DNA of 46,222 nucleotides, from assembly GCA_027068765.1 (NCBI GenBank), contig JAMOMC010000137.1, positions 1 to 46,222 of the forward strand, read 5' to 3'. A program made the position numbers and the translations under genes. The DNA is from Campylobacterales bacterium (GTDB lineage Bacteria; Campylobacterota; Campylobacteria; Campylobacterales; QNZT01). Below the pieces are notes generated by a model. That model was not told the origin of the DNA, ran no database searches, and was given only the letters and a program-made list of their open reading frames with translations. This document shows positions 17,569 through 25,791 of the stretch, one piece after another. Position 1 is the stretch's first letter; every line of letters begins with the position of its first letter.

Positions 17569-18276
17569 ATGAAAAGAGCAGCATTTAGTTTGATTGAGCT
17601 TGTTTTAGCAATTGTCATAATTGCAATTTCACTTATGACAATACCTCTTATGCTTAGCCAAAGTGGGAATAATAACTCATTTGCAATATCACAAGAGACA
17701 ATTTTTGCAGCAAGAACCAAGATAGGAAATATTTTAACTCATCAGTGGGATGCAAACTCTACTGAAAATAATGGATCTATTACATATATAAGAGTTCTTG
17801 ATGTATTAGATGGAAATGCTAGTCTTGATAGATTAGCATTAACAGGAACATTAGATGATAACAGAAGAATAGGTCATGTTCAAAATAACTTTAGACGAAG
17901 ATTTCACGATGACAATATAACTGTTGCTGGAGTGGTTCTTCCTTCAGGTGGAGTAGATCTCAATAATACAAGTATAGATCAGTTTCACGGAGATTTCGTT
18001 TCATATGATAGCTTTACTGGATTTGATTATGTTAGGGATTTTAATTTAAGTACATCTATTTTTTATATCGATGATGATGCTAATTATACAAATCAGAATA
18101 TTAATTTTAATTTTGATGAAACAACTAGACAAAATATCAATAATATTGTTAATAGTACAAATATAAAAATGATTGAAGTAGTAGCCCAAAGTGAAGATGG
18201 AATAAGTTTTACATTTAGAACATTCTCATCAAATATTGGACAGACTGATTTACTAAGTCGAGAAGTGAGGAATTGA
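17569..18276 (+). CDS. Type IV prepilin-like protein (PilV/MshD type)
   Basis: 235 residues with a class III signal: KRAA followed by FSLIELVLAIVIIAISLMTIPLML. Glu at +5 is present, and the residue before the cleavage site is Ala instead of the usual Gly. The soluble part is beta-rich and Asn/Asp-rich. It lies three bases after the MshQ-like gene and overlaps the next prepilin gene. MSHA and type IV pili use such minor pilins to prime assembly. No pilin peptidase, assembly ATPase or secretin is in the window, so those must be elsewhere. Confidence 0.75.
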   Translation: MKRAAFSLIELVLAIVIIAISLMTIPLMLSQSGNNNSFAISQETIFAARTKIGNILTHQWDANSTENNGSITYIRVLDVLDGNASLDRLALTGTLDDNRRIGHVQNNFRRRFHDDNITVAGVVLPSGGVDLNNTSIDQFHGDFVSYDSFTGFDYVRDFNLSTSIFYIDDDANYTNQNINFNFDETTRQNINNIVNSTNIKMIEVVAQSEDGISFTFRTFSSNIGQTDLLSREVRN

Positions 18277-19229
18277 TGTTTAAAAGAGTAAAAAGAAGAG
18301 CCTTTACCATGATTGAAATGATTATGGTTATTGTTATTTTGGGTATAGTTTCTATGATTGGTACAAATATCATAGCAAACATGTATGAGTCATATATTCG
18401 TACACAAATCATCAACGAGTTGCAGCAAAAAACAGAGCTTACTATCAACCAGATTACAAAGAGACTAAAGTATAGAATTAAGCCTTCGGTTATCTCTAAA
18501 AATCGTACAAATCCAAATGATTTTAAAGAGTTATCAAATGATGATAATGTAGTAGTATATAATGTTTTAGAGTGGATTGGATATGATAATGAAAGTTTTA
18601 TGGGTGAGTGGAATGCAACATTAAATAGATATACTCCTGGATGGAGTGGCTTTGTAGATTTAGATGCACCTGATACAAATGTCTCACGAATTAGAACAAG
18701 TGGCTCTACTTTGGCATTTGCTAGACAAAATATTCTCGCACTTTCAAACAATCAGGTAGATATAGTTGCGGGTGCTCAATATCCTGCACTTATTTTTAAG
18801 AAGTTGGACAATATCGCACCTGTAACTTTTGGATTTGATCCAGCTATAAATGATGCAAGTAATACACTTCCAGTAAGATTAATAAATAATAATGTTTTAG
18901 AGTTTGTAAATAACGATGGAACAATCAATGATACAAATAAAACACTTTATGAGCAGTATCATCTAGCATGGTCTGCATATGCAATTGCTCCTAGTAATGT
19001 AGATGATATAAACTCTACTGATTTTAATTTGACACTTCATTACAATTATCAACCTTGGCACAATGAGAGATTTGATACAAATACAACATCAACAGTTCTT
19101 TTAGCTGAAAATGTTAGTACATTTGTATTTACTCAAACAGGTAATACTATCCAGATAAAACTATGCATCCAAGATGGAAATAGAACTGGTGTACCTATCG
19201 TATTTTGTAAAGAAAAGGCTATATTTTGA
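18276..19229 (+). CDS. Type IV prepilin-like protein (PilW/PulJ/MshO type)
   Basis: 317 residues from the ATG at 18276, which overlaps the previous TGA (TGATG) behind GAGGAA; the track's TTG start at 18273 is less likely. The N-terminal class III signal is KRRA followed by FTMIEMIMVIVILGIVSMIGTNIIANMYESYI. Ala again precedes the cleavage site and Glu is at +5. The long globular domain after the helix fits PilW/GspJ/MshO minor pilins. It is coupled to the genes on both sides, so it should be co-expressed with them. Confidence 0.75.
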   Translation: MFKRVKRRAFTMIEMIMVIVILGIVSMIGTNIIANMYESYIRTQIINELQQKTELTINQITKRLKYRIKPSVISKNRTNPNDFKELSNDDNVVVYNVLEWIGYDNESFMGEWNATLNRYTPGWSGFVDLDAPDTNVSRIRTSGSTLAFARQNILALSNNQVDIVAGAQYPALIFKKLDNIAPVTFGFDPAINDASNTLPVRLINNNVLEFVNNDGTINDTNKTLYEQYHLAWSAYAIAPSNVDDINSTDFNLTLHYNYQPWHNERFDTNTTSTVLLAENVSTFVFTQTGNTIQIKLCIQDGNRTGVPIVFCKEKAIF

Positions 19230-19666
19230 GAAGAGGTTTTGGTTTAATTACGGCAATAATTATAATGGTTACAGTGGCTGTTTTGATGTCACTTATGGTA
19301 AATCTATCAAGCTCCTCTGTAAAAACTACTTTAGATGTTTATCTAAAAGAGCAAGCAGAGCTTTTAGCAAGAGGAGCAACAGAGTATGCACTTTTAGCAA
19401 TATCAGGACATGATAATAGTAATAACTGTATTCAAAATATTAATATAGCATATCCGCAAGCTATAAACAACACTCACGATATAAGGATATCACTAACTTA
19501 TATCGGAAATAGTATGCCAAATTGTGTTAATATGCTTGATAATGGTATATTTACACCTGAGTCAAATGTAACCGTAATCATAGATACTGTTGTCTCTGTA
19601 AATCAAGCAAATACACTCATATCTGAGCCTATTAGGATACATAGAAGGACTATTCAAAAACCATAA
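19226..19666 (+). CDS. Prepilin-like protein lacking Glu5 (PilX/MshP/GspK type)
   Basis: 146 residues from a TTG that overlaps the previous TGA (TTGA), with AAAAGG seven bases upstream. The N-terminus MRRG|FGLITAIIIMVTVAVLMSLMVNLSSS has the Gly cleavage site, but hydrophobic residues instead of Glu at +5, as in PilX, MshP and GspK. Such subunits often sit at the pilus tip or initiate the complex. It carries a Cys pair (NNCIQN, MPNCVN) that could form a disulfide. Last gene of the locus before a long inverted repeat. Confidence 0.7.
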   Translation: MRRGFGLITAIIIMVTVAVLMSLMVNLSSSSVKTTLDVYLKEQAELLARGATEYALLAISGHDNSNNCIQNINIAYPQAINNTHDIRISLTYIGNSMPNCVNMLDNGIFTPESNVTVIIDTVVSVNQANTLISEPIRIHRRTIQKP

Positions 19667-19668
19667 TT

Positions 19669-19715
19669 ACTATTTAAATATAATTTATAATTTATCTTTT
19701 ATTTAAATAGTTTTA
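19669..19715 (+). terminator. AT-rich hairpin after the prepilin genes
   Basis: The perfect 11-base inverted repeat ACTATTTAAAT (19669-19679) and ATTTAAATAGT (19701-19711) is followed by TTTT. The loop is 21 bases and the stem has almost no GC, so it could instead be an operator in the hpf promoter. Confidence 0.35.
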
Positions 19716-19755
19716 TAGTAAAATGTACTTCTATTTCCATTTTAAGGAGGGAATT

Positions 19756-20301
19756 ATGAATATGAGTTTAGTTGGAAGACAACTTGAGTTAACAGAGCCT
19801 ATAAAGGCACATATAGAAGCAGCGATAGGAACTTTAAAAAAATATAATTTAGATATAATTGCTGTTAGAGTAGCAGTTTCTGCAGATGAGAGAGGTGGGA
19901 AAAAAGGTTTTTCTGTCGAATTTTCTATAAATTTACCACATAAAAATACAATTGTAGTAAAACAAAAAGACAAAGATGTATATGCAGCTGTTGATTTAGC
20001 AATAGAGAGAACACAAAAAGTTTTAAGACGACACAGCGACAAGATAAAAGCTCACAAAGCGATAAAAGTGAGTGAATTTGCAAATCTAAGTATTCCAGAT
20101 GAGTTAGATGACAATTTTGATATAGATAGTGAGATGGATGAGATAGTCCCAATGGAGCTTGATTTGTATAAGCCTTTAGATATAGAAGAAGCTTTAAATA
20201 TGCTAAAAGAGAGTAATAAACAGTTTTATATCTTTAATGATAAAGATGACAAAACAAGAGTTTTATACAAGAGAAAAGATAACAGATACGGACTTTATTA
20301 A
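19756..20301 (+). CDS. hpf: Long-form ribosome hibernation promoting factor
   Basis: 181 residues. The start ATG at 19756 directly follows AAGGAGGGAATT; the earlier ATG in the track has no ribosome site. The N-terminal RaiA domain (about 1-100: MNMSLVGRQLELTEPIKAHIE, VAVSADERGGKKGFSVEFSI) binds the 30S decoding site. An acidic linker leads to the C-terminal dimerisation domain (DLYKPLDIEEALNMLKESNKQFYIFNDKD, VLYKRKDNRYGLY). Long HPF proteins dimerise 70S ribosomes into 100S particles in stationary phase or starvation. Confidence 0.93.
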   Translation: MNMSLVGRQLELTEPIKAHIEAAIGTLKKYNLDIIAVRVAVSADERGGKKGFSVEFSINLPHKNTIVVKQKDKDVYAAVDLAIERTQKVLRRHSDKIKAHKAIKVSEFANLSIPDELDDNFDIDSEMDEIVPMELDLYKPLDIEEALNMLKESNKQFYIFNDKDDKTRVLYKRKDNRYGLY

Positions 20302-20307
20302 GATTTT

Positions 20308-20337
20308 AAGCCGTATTTTTATATACGGCTTATTTTA
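20308..20337. terminator. Terminator between convergent hpf and cytochrome c peroxidase genes
   Basis: AAGCCGTAT (20308-20316) and ATACGGCTT (20323-20331) form a perfect 9-bp stem with a six-base loop, followed by ATTTTAT. The stem's 3' arm overlaps the stop codon of the convergent peroxidase gene, so it probably serves both directions. Confidence 0.75.
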
Positions 20338-21409
20338 TCCCATAATCCACAATTTCACCCTCTAAAGTCTTAAAAAAAGCTACAATATCATCAATTTGAT
20401 GTTTAGTAAAATCAACTCCAATTTGATGTTTTCCCATAATTCTTACAGCTTCTTCAATCTCTTTAATTGCACCGTTATGAAAATAGGGAGATGTTTTTGT
20501 GATATTTCTAAGGATTGGCACACGAAATCTTTTATGGTTGTTTTGCCCTAAAAAGCCACCTATGTTTTCAAAAGGAAACTCTTGGTCATATATATTTACA
20601 TTAGGGTCAAAATTGATATTAAACCAATCTTTATATGGACGAAGTGGAAATTTTTGGATGCTTTGCCCTCCAACGCTCATGCCAACATGGCATCCTTTGC
20701 ATCCTTTATTTATAAAGAGATTTAATCCTCTTTTTGCTTTTTCATCAATCGCATTGTCATCTCCATTTAAAAAATCATCAAATTTTCCGTAAGTTAAAAG
20801 TGTTCTTTCATATGCTCCTATGGCTTTTTGAACATTTTTAAAAGTAATATTTTCATCAAATACTACTTTAAATTCTTTAACATATGTTGGAGAATTTTTT
20901 AATCTTCTTTCAACTTCTTTAGGTGTTAAATTCATCTCAAAAGATGCCTGGATTGGTCCACCTGCTTGCTCTTCAACATCTTTTGCTCTTCCATCCCAAA
21001 ATTGAGCTTTTGCAAGAGCTGCATTTAAAACTGTTGGAGAGTTTAAGTGAGATGGGTTTTTTTGACCATCGTGACCTATGGCGGTAGGGATATTGTCATC
21101 TCCTCCCTCTTTTAGTTTATGACAAGTAGCACAGCTAATATCTCTATCATAAGATAGATTTTTATCAAAAAATAGTTTTTTACCAAGGGCTATCTTTGTA
21201 GGAGTTAAAGGGTTTTGTGGATTGTCAATGACTTCTAAAAGCTCTTTATAAGTTGTTGGTATAGGCTTTAATCCAAGTGATAGAGCTTTTTCTCTAAGTT
21301 CTTTGTCACTTAGTTTTTCATCTGGATTTGCACTAAATATATACAATAGCAAGAGCATTGCAGATGCTAAGACAGTGATAATTACAATTTTTCTTTTTAT
21401 AGTTTTCAT
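20330..21409 (-). CDS. Diheme cytochrome c peroxidase (MauG/CcpA family)
   Basis: Periplasmic, membrane-anchored enzyme that reduces H2O2 with electrons from cytochrome c. An N-terminal hydrophobic helix (about residues 8-26) is followed by heme site 1, CATCH (93-97), and heme site 2, CKGCH (237-241). Conserved stretches include NSPTVLNAALAKAQFWDGRAKDVEEQAGGPI and RVPILRNITKTSPYFHNGAI. 359 residues, normal for bacterial CCPs plus an anchor. It stands alone downstream of the nir operon's AraC gene. Likely protects a microaerophile or denitrifier from peroxide. Confidence 0.92.
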   Translation of the reverse strand: MKTIKRKIVIITVLASAMLLLLYIFSANPDEKLSDKELREKALSLGLKPIPTTYKELLEVIDNPQNPLTPTKIALGKKLFFDKNLSYDRDISCATCHKLKEGGDDNIPTAIGHDGQKNPSHLNSPTVLNAALAKAQFWDGRAKDVEEQAGGPIQASFEMNLTPKEVERRLKNSPTYVKEFKVVFDENITFKNVQKAIGAYERTLLTYGKFDDFLNGDDNAIDEKAKRGLNLFINKGCKGCHVGMSVGGQSIQKFPLRPYKDWFNINFDPNVNIYDQEFPFENIGGFLGQNNHKRFRVPILRNITKTSPYFHNGAIKEIEEAVRIMGKHQIGVDFTKHQIDDIVAFFKTLEGEIVDYGIK

Positions 21410-21490
21410 AACAGATATTGTACGATAATATCATATAGAAATTCAATAATTTTTTATCACAAAAAGAATTTTATTTTAGCAGTAGAAGAA

Positions 21491-22366
21491 TTATTTTAAT
21501 AAATCTTTTGGATAAATTCCATAAGTTTTAAAAAATAGTTTAGAAAAGTGTCCTTGATGACGGTATCCCACTCTTTTTGAGATTTCTCCAATAGTTAAAA
21601 ACTGCTCTTTTAGAAGTAAGTTTGCTTCTTTAAGACGAAGTTTTTGAATATAGTGCCAAATAGTTGTTTTATAAACTCTTTTAAATACAATTTTTAGTTT
21701 AGATTCATTTGTAGCACAGAGGTGCGCTAGATCCTGTATAGTTGGAGGGTTTTCAAAACTTTTTAACAGATAATCTTTTGCTTTTGAAGCTATAAGTAGC
21801 TCATCTTTAGTTAAATTTTTATCCAATATATCAAGCAAAGAGAATCTATGGAGTATAAATTCAATTATATTATGTTCGCACAAGAGGCTATTTGTACTTT
21901 TTGTGTTGATGATTTTGTCAATGATATAAAGAGTTAATGCATCTATTGGTTGGGAGTTTATAAGCTCACTTGAGAATTCATTTTGTGTTTTGTTGTATAA
22001 AAAATCAATTGGTTCATTTGGATCTTTACTAAGATACCTTTTTAGAAAAAAATCAGCAACAAAGAGAATAAATATATTAGAATTTTCATCAGCTTTAAAA
22101 GTAAAGTCTTGTTTTGATGAAGAGTAGATATTTATATAATCTTCTTTAATTTCATAAGAAGTGTGGTTATGATGGTTATATATTTGAAGATTACCCTTTT
22201 TTACAACTATAAACATAAGCATTCTATCTAAATTTTTTATATGAAATTTTGATTTTGAAAGTATTGTTAAAAAGAGTATTCCATTTGAGATATCAACTCT
22301 TGTGAAATTTTTGTTTTTAGTTATCTTATATTTTCTGTCTGTTATGTTAAAGAAAAAACTATCCAT
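21491..22366 (-). CDS. AraC-family transcriptional regulator
   Basis: 291 residues. The C-terminal ~100 residues hold the double helix-turn-helix of AraC proteins (PPTIQDLAHLCATNESKLKIVFKRVY and LTIGEISKRVGYRHQGHFSKLFFKTYGIYPKDLL). The N-terminal ~180 residues look like a cupin-type sensing domain, but the ligand cannot be read. Its ATG shares one base with the stop of the SDR gene (TAATG). It is the last gene of a run that begins with nirN and nirE, so it may control that operon or the adjacent peroxidase; this is inference. Confidence 0.85.
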   Translation of the reverse strand: MDSFFFNITDRKYKITKNKNFTRVDISNGILFLTILSKSKFHIKNLDRMLMFIVVKKGNLQIYNHHNHTSYEIKEDYINIYSSSKQDFTFKADENSNIFILFVADFFLKRYLSKDPNEPIDFLYNKTQNEFSSELINSQPIDALTLYIIDKIINTKSTNSLLCEHNIIEFILHRFSLLDILDKNLTKDELLIASKAKDYLLKSFENPPTIQDLAHLCATNESKLKIVFKRVYKTTIWHYIQKLRLKEANLLLKEQFLTIGEISKRVGYRHQGHFSKLFFKTYGIYPKDLLK

Positions 22367-23166
22367 TACAGATGATAATACTCTCTAACTCGTCTCTCAA
22401 AGTCCTCATCACTCAACTCTCTTCTCATGGGGATAAATTTACTTGCTTTCTCTCCAACTGTAACACGAGCAGGGGAGTGTCTATCTTCAATTATTTTCAA
22501 GATAGCTTTTGCGACCAATATAGCATCATTTCCACTGTTTATCTGATTTAAGATTTGAGGGGTTAGAGTTGATACTATTTTGAAGTATGGTGAGTTTTTA
22601 TCAAAAGTTTTTTTATTTGTCACTAGGTTTTCTCTTGCAAAATTTGTATCAAAAAAACCAGGCATTATGGAGTGGACTCGTATGTCAAAATCTCTTAATT
22701 CATATCTTAAAGAGTCGGTAATCCCTTCTACTGCATATTTACTAGAGTTATATAGTGTTAAAAGTGGCAAACCTATTTTTCCTAAAAATGAGCTGATATT
22801 TATAATAATACCTTGTTCTTGAATTCTCATTTTGGGTATTACAGCTTTGCAAACTCTTAAAACTCCAAATACATTTATATTAAATTGTTCAAGCATCTGA
22901 TTTTCATCTAAATCTTCGATAGTTGAAACTAAACCATAACCAGCATTGTTTATAAGAATATCAATTTTTGGTATATTCATAAGAGTATTTTTTATATCTG
23001 TTTGACTGCTTACATTTAGTTTAATTGGATGCAGATTTTTCTCTTTTATATCTTGTAATTTTTCAGGGTATCTTGTTCCTGCATATACACTAAAGCCTCG
23101 TTTTGCCAAAAAAAGTGCGGTTGTTTTACCCATACCTGAACTAGATCCTGTGATTAAAACAGTCAT
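22366..23166 (-). CDS. Short-chain dehydrogenase/reductase
   Basis: Classical SDR fold with the nucleotide-binding TGSSSGMGKTTA, NNAGYG, and the catalytic triad Ser-Tyr-Lys in INISSFLGKIGL...YNSSK. I use the ATG at 23166, which overlaps the stop of the upstream small gene (ATGA) and directly starts MTVLITGSSSG; the track start adds nine unlikely residues. 266 residues. Substrate unknown. It is embedded between nirE, a small membrane protein and an AraC regulator with overlaps at both ends, so it is co-translated with them, but no role in nitrite reduction can be claimed. Confidence 0.85.
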   Translation of the reverse strand: MTVLITGSSSGMGKTTALFLAKRGFSVYAGTRYPEKLQDIKEKNLHPIKLNVSSQTDIKNTLMNIPKIDILINNAGYGLVSTIEDLDENQMLEQFNINVFGVLRVCKAVIPKMRIQEQGIIINISSFLGKIGLPLLTLYNSSKYAVEGITDSLRYELRDFDIRVHSIMPGFFDTNFARENLVTNKKTFDKNSPYFKIVSTLTPQILNQINSGNDAILVAKAILKIIEDRHSPARVTVGEKASKFIPMRRELSDEDFERRVREYYHL

Positions 23167-23351
23167 GTTAGCTTCATAAATAGAGCTAAACAAAGAGCGA
23201 TAACAATTGTAAAAAAGAGTAGAAGCATATTTTGTTTTTTTTCATTAAGATCTTTTTTGCTTTTTATAAAGTTTACTATCTTAATAGCAGGCCAGATAGA
23301 AAAACCTATAAAAACCATCATAAAAACTAGAGTAATAATTATATCTATCAT
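23163..23351 (-). CDS. Small two-helix membrane protein
   Basis: 62 residues: a hydrophobic segment (IIITLVFMMVFIGFSIWPAI), a lysine-rich loop (IKSKKDLNEKKQ), and a second hydrophobic segment (NMLLLFFTIVIALCLALFM). Overlaps nirE (ATGA) and the SDR gene (ATGA), so it is clearly a translated member of the operon. No family recognised and no function assigned. Confidence 0.75.
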   Translation of the reverse strand: MIDIIITLVFMMVFIGFSIWPAIKIVNFIKSKKDLNEKKQNMLLLFFTIVIALCLALFMKLT

Positions 23352-24088
23352 GATTTTTTAATCCAATTCAATTTTTTTCTTAGATTTACTACTTCTCCAG
23401 TTATTATTAAGACAGGAGTTTTTAAATCTTTTGCCAATTCATAGATATTTTCCAACTCTCCAACAACTACCTCTTCATCTTTTGTTGTTCCTCTACTTAT
23501 AACCGCTATTGGGTGATTTTTTGGTTTTCCTATCTCTATAAGTTTAGTGGAAATTTTTTCTAATTGATGAAGACCCATTAAAAAGATAATTGTATCATCG
23601 TTTTTATAATCCTCAAAAGAGAGTTGACTCTTTGTTTTATCTGAACTTTTATGAGCGGTTACTACTCGAAATGAGCTTGCAATGCCACGATGAGTTACTG
23701 GAATTCCAGCATATCCAGGAACGGCAATGGCTGAACTAATTCCAGGGATAAACTCAAACTCTATCTCTTTTTCTCTTAGATAAATTCCCTCTTCACCACC
23801 TCTACCAAAGACAAAAGGATCACCACCTTTTAATCTCACTACATGTTTATATTTTAAGGCACTTTGGTAGATAATTTCATTTATTTCATCTTGGGGCATT
23901 ATATGGTGTTTATTCTCTTTTCCTACATATATAAAGCTGCATTCACTCTTTGCCTCTTTTAGTATGTCAGGGTTTGCTAATTTATCATAGATGATTACAT
24001 CAGCTTTTTTTATAACACGAAGTGCTTTTATCGTAAGAAGCTCAATGTCTCCAGGTCCAGCTCCTGTTAGATAAACTTTTCCAGCCAT
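23348..24088 (-). CDS. nirE: Uroporphyrinogen-III C-methyltransferase (NirE/CobA type)
   Basis: SUMT of 246 residues that makes precorrin-2 from uroporphyrinogen III using SAM. Signatures: VYLTGAGPGDIELLTIKALRVI at the N-terminus, VRLKGGDPFVFGRGGEE, and the central IPGISSAIAVPGYAGIPVTHR. There is no fused CysG or HemD domain. Its place two bases after the cytochrome c-d1 protein and next to nirS indicates that this copy feeds heme d1 synthesis (NirE), though it could equally supply siroheme. Confidence 0.9.
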   Translation of the reverse strand: MAGKVYLTGAGPGDIELLTIKALRVIKKADVIIYDKLANPDILKEAKSECSFIYVGKENKHHIMPQDEINEIIYQSALKYKHVVRLKGGDPFVFGRGGEEGIYLREKEIEFEFIPGISSAIAVPGYAGIPVTHRGIASSFRVVTAHKSSDKTKSQLSFEDYKNDDTIIFLMGLHQLEKISTKLIEIGKPKNHPIAVISRGTTKDEEVVVGELENIYELAKDLKTPVLIITGEVVNLRKKLNWIKKS

Positions 24089-24090
24089 TT

Positions 24091-25692
24091 TTACTCTTTC
24101 TCATTTGCCAAGATAAAATCATCAACACTTTCTTTCTCATAAATATTTAAATCTTTTAAGCTCTGCATGCATTTTGTTGCATTTTTATTGTATTTGCAGT
24201 TTTGGTTAAATATATCAACTCCAAAAAGCCTTGGATAAAATTGTCTATTTTTGTTGATGTAGTTATATTTTCCAACAGGAATATCACAAGCATAAGATGC
24301 AATTTTTTCAAAACTTTTAGTATCCCATACTTCAATAGATCCGTTATGCTCATAGATGCTTAGATATGCATATTTTCCATCACCTGTAAATTCAGTGTGA
24401 ATGTACTGTTTATCTTTTATGGGTATCTTTTTTTTCATTTGGAAGTCATGTTTTGAGACAAGTATCAACTCATCACTGCCATTGTCTATCCAAAGATATG
24501 GAGTATTTGGATGAGTTTTAACAAAAAAACCATCTCCTCCTATTTTGATTTGTTTTTCAAAACTCCAGTCGTACATTTTCCAAATCGTGATATAAGGTTT
24601 TCTAAGATGTGGAGTTGCAAAATAGAAGTTACCTTTGTTGTACCAATAAGTTGCAGAGAAAAGGTGCGGCATACCCTCCATGTCATGTTCAAAAACTATC
24701 TTTTTACTCTCTATTTCATAAACTCGTAAAACTTTCCCACTTCTTGCAGTTGCTATTAAAAATTTATCAAAAGGATCTATAAAAAAGTCTTCAATCGGCT
24801 CTTTAATTTTACTATATGATATATCAAATGTTTTACTATTAACTACACCAATAAGAGGTTTATTTCGATAAGTAAAAATCATCTCATCTTTTGAGTAAAG
24901 CTCATACAAAGCACTAACTTTTCCATCAAGTGGAATTAATTTTGAAGGTGAGAGAGTTGTACTATCCATAACTACCATCTGCTCAGGTAGTAAACAAGTA
25001 GCAACAACTTTTTTCCCATCTCTGCTTAAAGAAAGATTTCGAAGATTTATACAGGCTCTTATCTTTGCAACTCTTCGACCCTCTTTTAATGAGTACCTTG
25101 CAACCCAGCCATCACGAGTAGGGATAAAGATATTTTCTGCTTTAGGAAATTGATACTTGATACCTCCGTGAACATTTTTTAGTGGAAATTTATCTAGTAT
25201 CTTTTCATTTTCCATAATCCAAACATATCCACCATCTCTCTCAACAACTGGAAGTAGTTGCTCAATATCTTTGATACCTAAATCTTTTTTCTTATCATTA
25301 AAGTTAACAATGGATTTTTTAATTTTCTCTTTATCCCAAATATAGTTTTTTACAGGAGTTTTTATATATCTGCTTATCTCTAAAAGCTCATAAGGGCTTA
25401 AAAACTCATATGAAGGCATAAGAGTCTGAGGAAATCCATTTTTTATTTTTGATGATAACTCTTTTATCTGTTTATATTTTTTTAAAAACTCTGGCATAAG
25501 TGGAGGAGCTGATATACCAATTCGATCTTTATGATGACAACTCATACAATACTTCTCATATAGTTTTTTCCCAGTGTTGTGTTTTGGAAGTGCTTCAACA
25601 TTGTGAGCAGCTACACTATCTATCGCATTTGCAGGAAGTAAAAAAACCATTGTGGATAAAAATATAGTTATTAGTAGATGTACTCTCATCAT
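24091..25692 (-). CDS. nirN: Cytochrome c / d1-domain protein, NirN (or NirC-NirF fusion) type
   Basis: 533 residues: signal peptide (about 1-23), a class I cytochrome c domain with CMSCH at 49-53 and MPSYEFL as possible Met ligand region, then an eight-bladed d1-type beta-propeller from about 160 onward with repeats such as GWVARYSLKEGRRVAKIRAC and GDGFFVKTHPNTPYLWIDNG. NirN proteins bind heme d1 and help convert or deliver it to NirS; NirF is related but lacks the fused cytochrome here. The C-terminus is unusual: after VGKYNYINK it extends about 50 residues with three Cys (NQNCKYNKNATKCMQ). It has its own -10 box after the nirS terminator. Confidence 0.75.
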   Translation of the reverse strand: MMRVHLLITIFLSTMVFLLPANAIDSVAAHNVEALPKHNTGKKLYEKYCMSCHHKDRIGISAPPLMPEFLKKYKQIKELSSKIKNGFPQTLMPSYEFLSPYELLEISRYIKTPVKNYIWDKEKIKKSIVNFNDKKKDLGIKDIEQLLPVVERDGGYVWIMENEKILDKFPLKNVHGGIKYQFPKAENIFIPTRDGWVARYSLKEGRRVAKIRACINLRNLSLSRDGKKVVATCLLPEQMVVMDSTTLSPSKLIPLDGKVSALYELYSKDEMIFTYRNKPLIGVVNSKTFDISYSKIKEPIEDFFIDPFDKFLIATARSGKVLRVYEIESKKIVFEHDMEGMPHLFSATYWYNKGNFYFATPHLRKPYITIWKMYDWSFEKQIKIGGDGFFVKTHPNTPYLWIDNGSDELILVSKHDFQMKKKIPIKDKQYIHTEFTGDGKYAYLSIYEHNGSIEVWDTKSFEKIASYACDIPVGKYNYINKNRQFYPRLFGVDIFNQNCKYNKNATKCMQSLKDLNIYEKESVDDFILANEKE

Positions 25693-25714
25693 AAACCCTC
25701 TTTAAAAAAAATCT

Positions 25715-25720
25715 ATTATA
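25715..25720 (-). promoter_or_regulatory. -10 box for the nirN operon
   Basis: The minus strand reads CTATAATAG just after the nirS terminator and about 25 bases upstream of the nirN start. It suggests that nirN-nirE-araC can be transcribed independently of nirS. Confidence 0.4.
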
Positions 25721-25724
25721 GTAG

Positions 25725-25761
25725 AAAAAGATAATATCGAGCAAAAGCCCGATACTATCTT
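25725..25761 (-). terminator. Strong terminator after nirS
   Basis: On the minus strand AAGATAGTATCGGGC, loop TTTT, GCTCGATATTATCTT gives a 15-bp stem (two G-U wobbles) followed by a T run. This is the clearest intrinsic terminator of the window and should limit readthrough from nirS into nirN. Confidence 0.8.
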
Positions 25762-25765
25762 GGAT

Positions 25766-25791
25766 GAAAGATATTTTAGTAGATATCTTTC
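25766..25791 (-). other. Second hairpin spanning the nirS stop codon
   Basis: GAAAGATAT (25766-25774) and ATATCTTTC (25783-25791) form a perfect 9-bp stem around the stop codon of nirS, immediately before the terminator hairpin. Possibly protects the 3' end of the nirS messenger. Confidence 0.35.
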
